Position numbers and translations under genes: made by a program. Below, piece after piece: positions 5,602-6,696 of a stretch of 6,696 nucleotides of DNA; within the stretch, counting starts at the first letter, position 1, and every line of letters starts with the position of its first letter. This DNA is from Acidaminococcus sp050873445 (GTDB lineage: Bacteria > Bacillota > Negativicutes > Acidaminococcales > Acidaminococcaceae). The stretch is taken from assembly GCF_050873445.1 (NCBI RefSeq), contig NZ_JBNMIU010000080.1, positions 1 to 6,696 of the forward strand, read 5' to 3'. A model generated the notes under the pieces. It did no database searches. It worked only from the letters and a program-made list of their open reading frames with translations, and was not told where the DNA came from.

Positions 5602-6543
5602 CTAGGCTTCCTTTCCCATGGTGACGGCGCACCAGCCCGCCTTCCGCTTCACATCCAGGAAAGTGAGGCCGTGCTCTTTTGCCGCCTTTTCCACATCCCC
5701 CAGCCGTTCTTCGATGATGCCGCTGGCCAGGAACCGGCCCTGGGGCCGCAGTTTGGCCACCACTTCCGGCAGGACCATGATGATGATGTCAGCGATGATA
5801 TTGGCGATGATCAGGTCCGCCTGGCCGTCGGTACCGTCCAGCAGATTTCCCTGGGTCACAGCGATCCGGTCCGTCAGACCGTTCTGGGCGATGTTCTCTC
5901 TGGCCACTTCCACAGCCTTTTCATCGATGTCCACCGCATGGACGGATCTGGCTCCCAGAAGCGCCGCTGTCATGGCCAGGATACCGCTGCCCGTGCCCAC
6001 ATCGAATACATCACAGTCCGATGTCACCAGCTCTTCCAGCCGCTGGATGCACATGCTGGTGGTCGCATGGGTACCGGTGCCGAAAGCCATACCCGGATCC
6101 AGGGCGATAACCTTTTCCTCACCCTGGGGAGCATAGGTTTCCCAGGAGGGTTTGATCACGATTTTCTTCCCTACTTTCGTAGTATGGAAATATTGTTTCC
6201 AGGTATTGGCCCAGTCTTTCTCGCTGATTTTCCGGAACAGGGTGGGTCCGAACCGAAACTTTCCGATGCGGCTCTCGATGGTCTTCAGTCCTTCTTCGAT
6301 CCTGTCCAGCCGGGACTGGAGTTCCTGATTTTCCAGATAGTAGGCCGAAACGGTGACCACTTCCGTATTTTCCTGATGGGGAATGTCGCACAGTTCCCAG
6401 GTGGCGCTTTCCCGCAGCTGGTTCAGCAGCAGCGGGTCCTCGATTTCCACACCGTTGCGGGCACCTGCGTCCCGCAGCAGTTCCGCCACCGCTTCCACCG
6501 CTTCATGGGTGACTTTTATGCTCACTTGCAGCCAAGATTCCAT
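5602..6543 (-). CDS. prmA: Ribosomal protein L11 methyltransferase
   Basis: This 313-residue cytoplasmic class I SAM methyltransferase is predicted to trimethylate lysine and N-terminal amino groups of ribosomal protein L11. An N-terminal substrate-recognition domain (about 1-100) is joined by the EKDWANTWKQYF linker segment (108-119) to the catalytic domain. That domain has the PrmA signature LDPGMAFGTGTHATT (148-162), SAM motif I DVGTGSGILA (181-190), an acidic residue after strand 2 (AVDIDEKAVE, 203-212) and motif IV ANIIADI (247-253). Length is typical. The ATG at 6541-6543 has AAAGGAG about ten bases upstream and follows an AT-rich promoter region. It is the first gene of the translation-related unit. 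In many relatives dnaJ lies directly upstream; here the adjacent sequence is structured and non-coding as far as the window shows. Confidence 0.96.
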   Translation of the reverse strand: MESWLQVSIKVTHEAVEAVAELLRDAGARNGVEIEDPLLLNQLRESATWELCDIPHQENTEVVTVSAYYLENQELQSRLDRIEEGLKTIESRIGKFRFGPTLFRKISEKDWANTWKQYFHTTKVGKKIVIKPSWETYAPQGEEKVIALDPGMAFGTGTHATTSMCIQRLEELVTSDCDVFDVGTGSGILAMTAALLGARSVHAVDIDEKAVEVARENIAQNGLTDRIAVTQGNLLDGTDGQADLIIANIIADIIIMVLPEVVAKLRPQGRFLASGIIEERLGDVEKAAKEHGLTFLDVKRKAGWCAVTMGKEA

Positions 6544-6574
6544 TTGTAACGCTCCTTTGTACAGATATTATTTA

Positions 6575-6604
6575 ATTATATCACAAAAACACCCACAAAA
6601 TCAA
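6575..6604 (-). promoter_or_regulatory. Extended -10 promoter of the prmA-yqeY unit
   Basis: On the minus strand TATAAT (6575-6580) is preceded by the TG extension (6582-6583). A partial -35, TTGATT (6599-6604), lies 18 bases upstream. The leader to the prmA ATG is about 25-30 bases. The -35 touches the foot of the hairpin at 6604-6628, so the promoter sits directly after that structure. Its TTTTTGTGATATAAT block is shared exactly with the aminotransferase promoter. Confidence 0.75.
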
Positions 6605-6628
6605 AACTACCCGTATAACGGGTAGTTT
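6604..6628 (-). terminator. Perfect 11-bp hairpin before the prmA promoter
   Basis: AAACTACCCGT (6604-6614) and ACGGGTAGTTT (6618-6628) are perfect complements with a three-base loop. On the minus strand the stem runs into TGATTTTG, a moderate U run. It likely ends a minus-strand transcript coming from beyond the right edge. It may also be the subterminal hairpin of an insertion element. Confidence 0.6.
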
Positions 6629-6696
6629 GCTCTGCGGCTATAAGCCGCGTTACCTGCCTCGGCCTTAAGGCCCTAGATTTAAAGGCTACCAACCGC
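6604..6696 (-). ncRNA. Three-hairpin structured region, possibly an omega-RNA-like 3' end of an IS200/IS605 element
   Basis: Read on the minus strand, the edge begins with GGTTGGTAGCC (6684-6694), in a frame that meets a TAA at 6679-6681. It then shows the palindrome GGCCTTAAGGCC (6661-6672), a perfect 6-bp hairpin GCGGCT/AGCCGC (6634-6648) and the 11-bp hairpin at 6604-6628. Packed hairpins after a stop codon suit the guide-RNA scaffold and right end found 3' of tnpB genes. No TnpB sequence is in view, so this is inference. The alternative is a 3' untranslated region with a terminator, or an intergenic palindromic repeat. Confidence 0.35.

Noticed and set aside
3774..5624. A 616-codon plus-strand open frame opposite mtaB and rsmE
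   Set aside because: It has the same antisense-shadow composition, spans a gene boundary and shows no domain. The opposite strand carries complete radical-SAM and SPOUT motifs.

Overview
The window looks like ordinary chromosome from a Gram-positive-lineage bacterium (Bacillota). The gene order prmA-rsmE-mtaB-HIT-rpsU-yqeY is a classic Bacillota housekeeping arrangement. Genes carry strong AGGAGG-type ribosome binding sites, use ATG, GTG and TTG starts, and are separated by AT-rich sigma-A-like promoters. Coding DNA is fairly GC-rich. Together these suggest a clostridial or Negativicutes-type organism; this is an inference from style, not a species call.

All eight confident protein genes lie on the minus strand, in two transcription units. 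The first reads from about 6600 down to about 2380. It starts at an extended -10 promoter and contains prmA (L11 methyltransferase), rsmE (16S rRNA m3U1498 methyltransferase), mtaB (tRNA methylthiotransferase), a HIT-domain hydrolase, rpsU (ribosomal protein S21, only 58 codons) and yqeY. A second, near-consensus promoter sits between the HIT gene and rpsU. The unit ends at a strong hairpin terminator at 2380-2410. Its theme is maturation and modification of the translation apparatus.

The second unit starts at a promoter that abuts that terminator. It encodes a class I PLP-dependent aminotransferase and, translationally coupled to it, a membrane M48 (HtpX-like) zinc metalloprotease. It ends at a 14-bp perfect hairpin terminator at 142-177.

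The two window edges differ from the rest. Both carry the 11-mer GGTTGGTAGCC pointing inward, followed 60-odd bases later by a perfect hairpin with a three-base ATA loop (as written on the + strand) and a T run. The right edge holds three hairpins in a row. These could be the 3' ends of two IS200/IS605-like (TnpB-type) elements, or simply terminators of genes lying outside. Apart from this edge structure and two duplicated promoter modules, I saw no undescribed system in the window.
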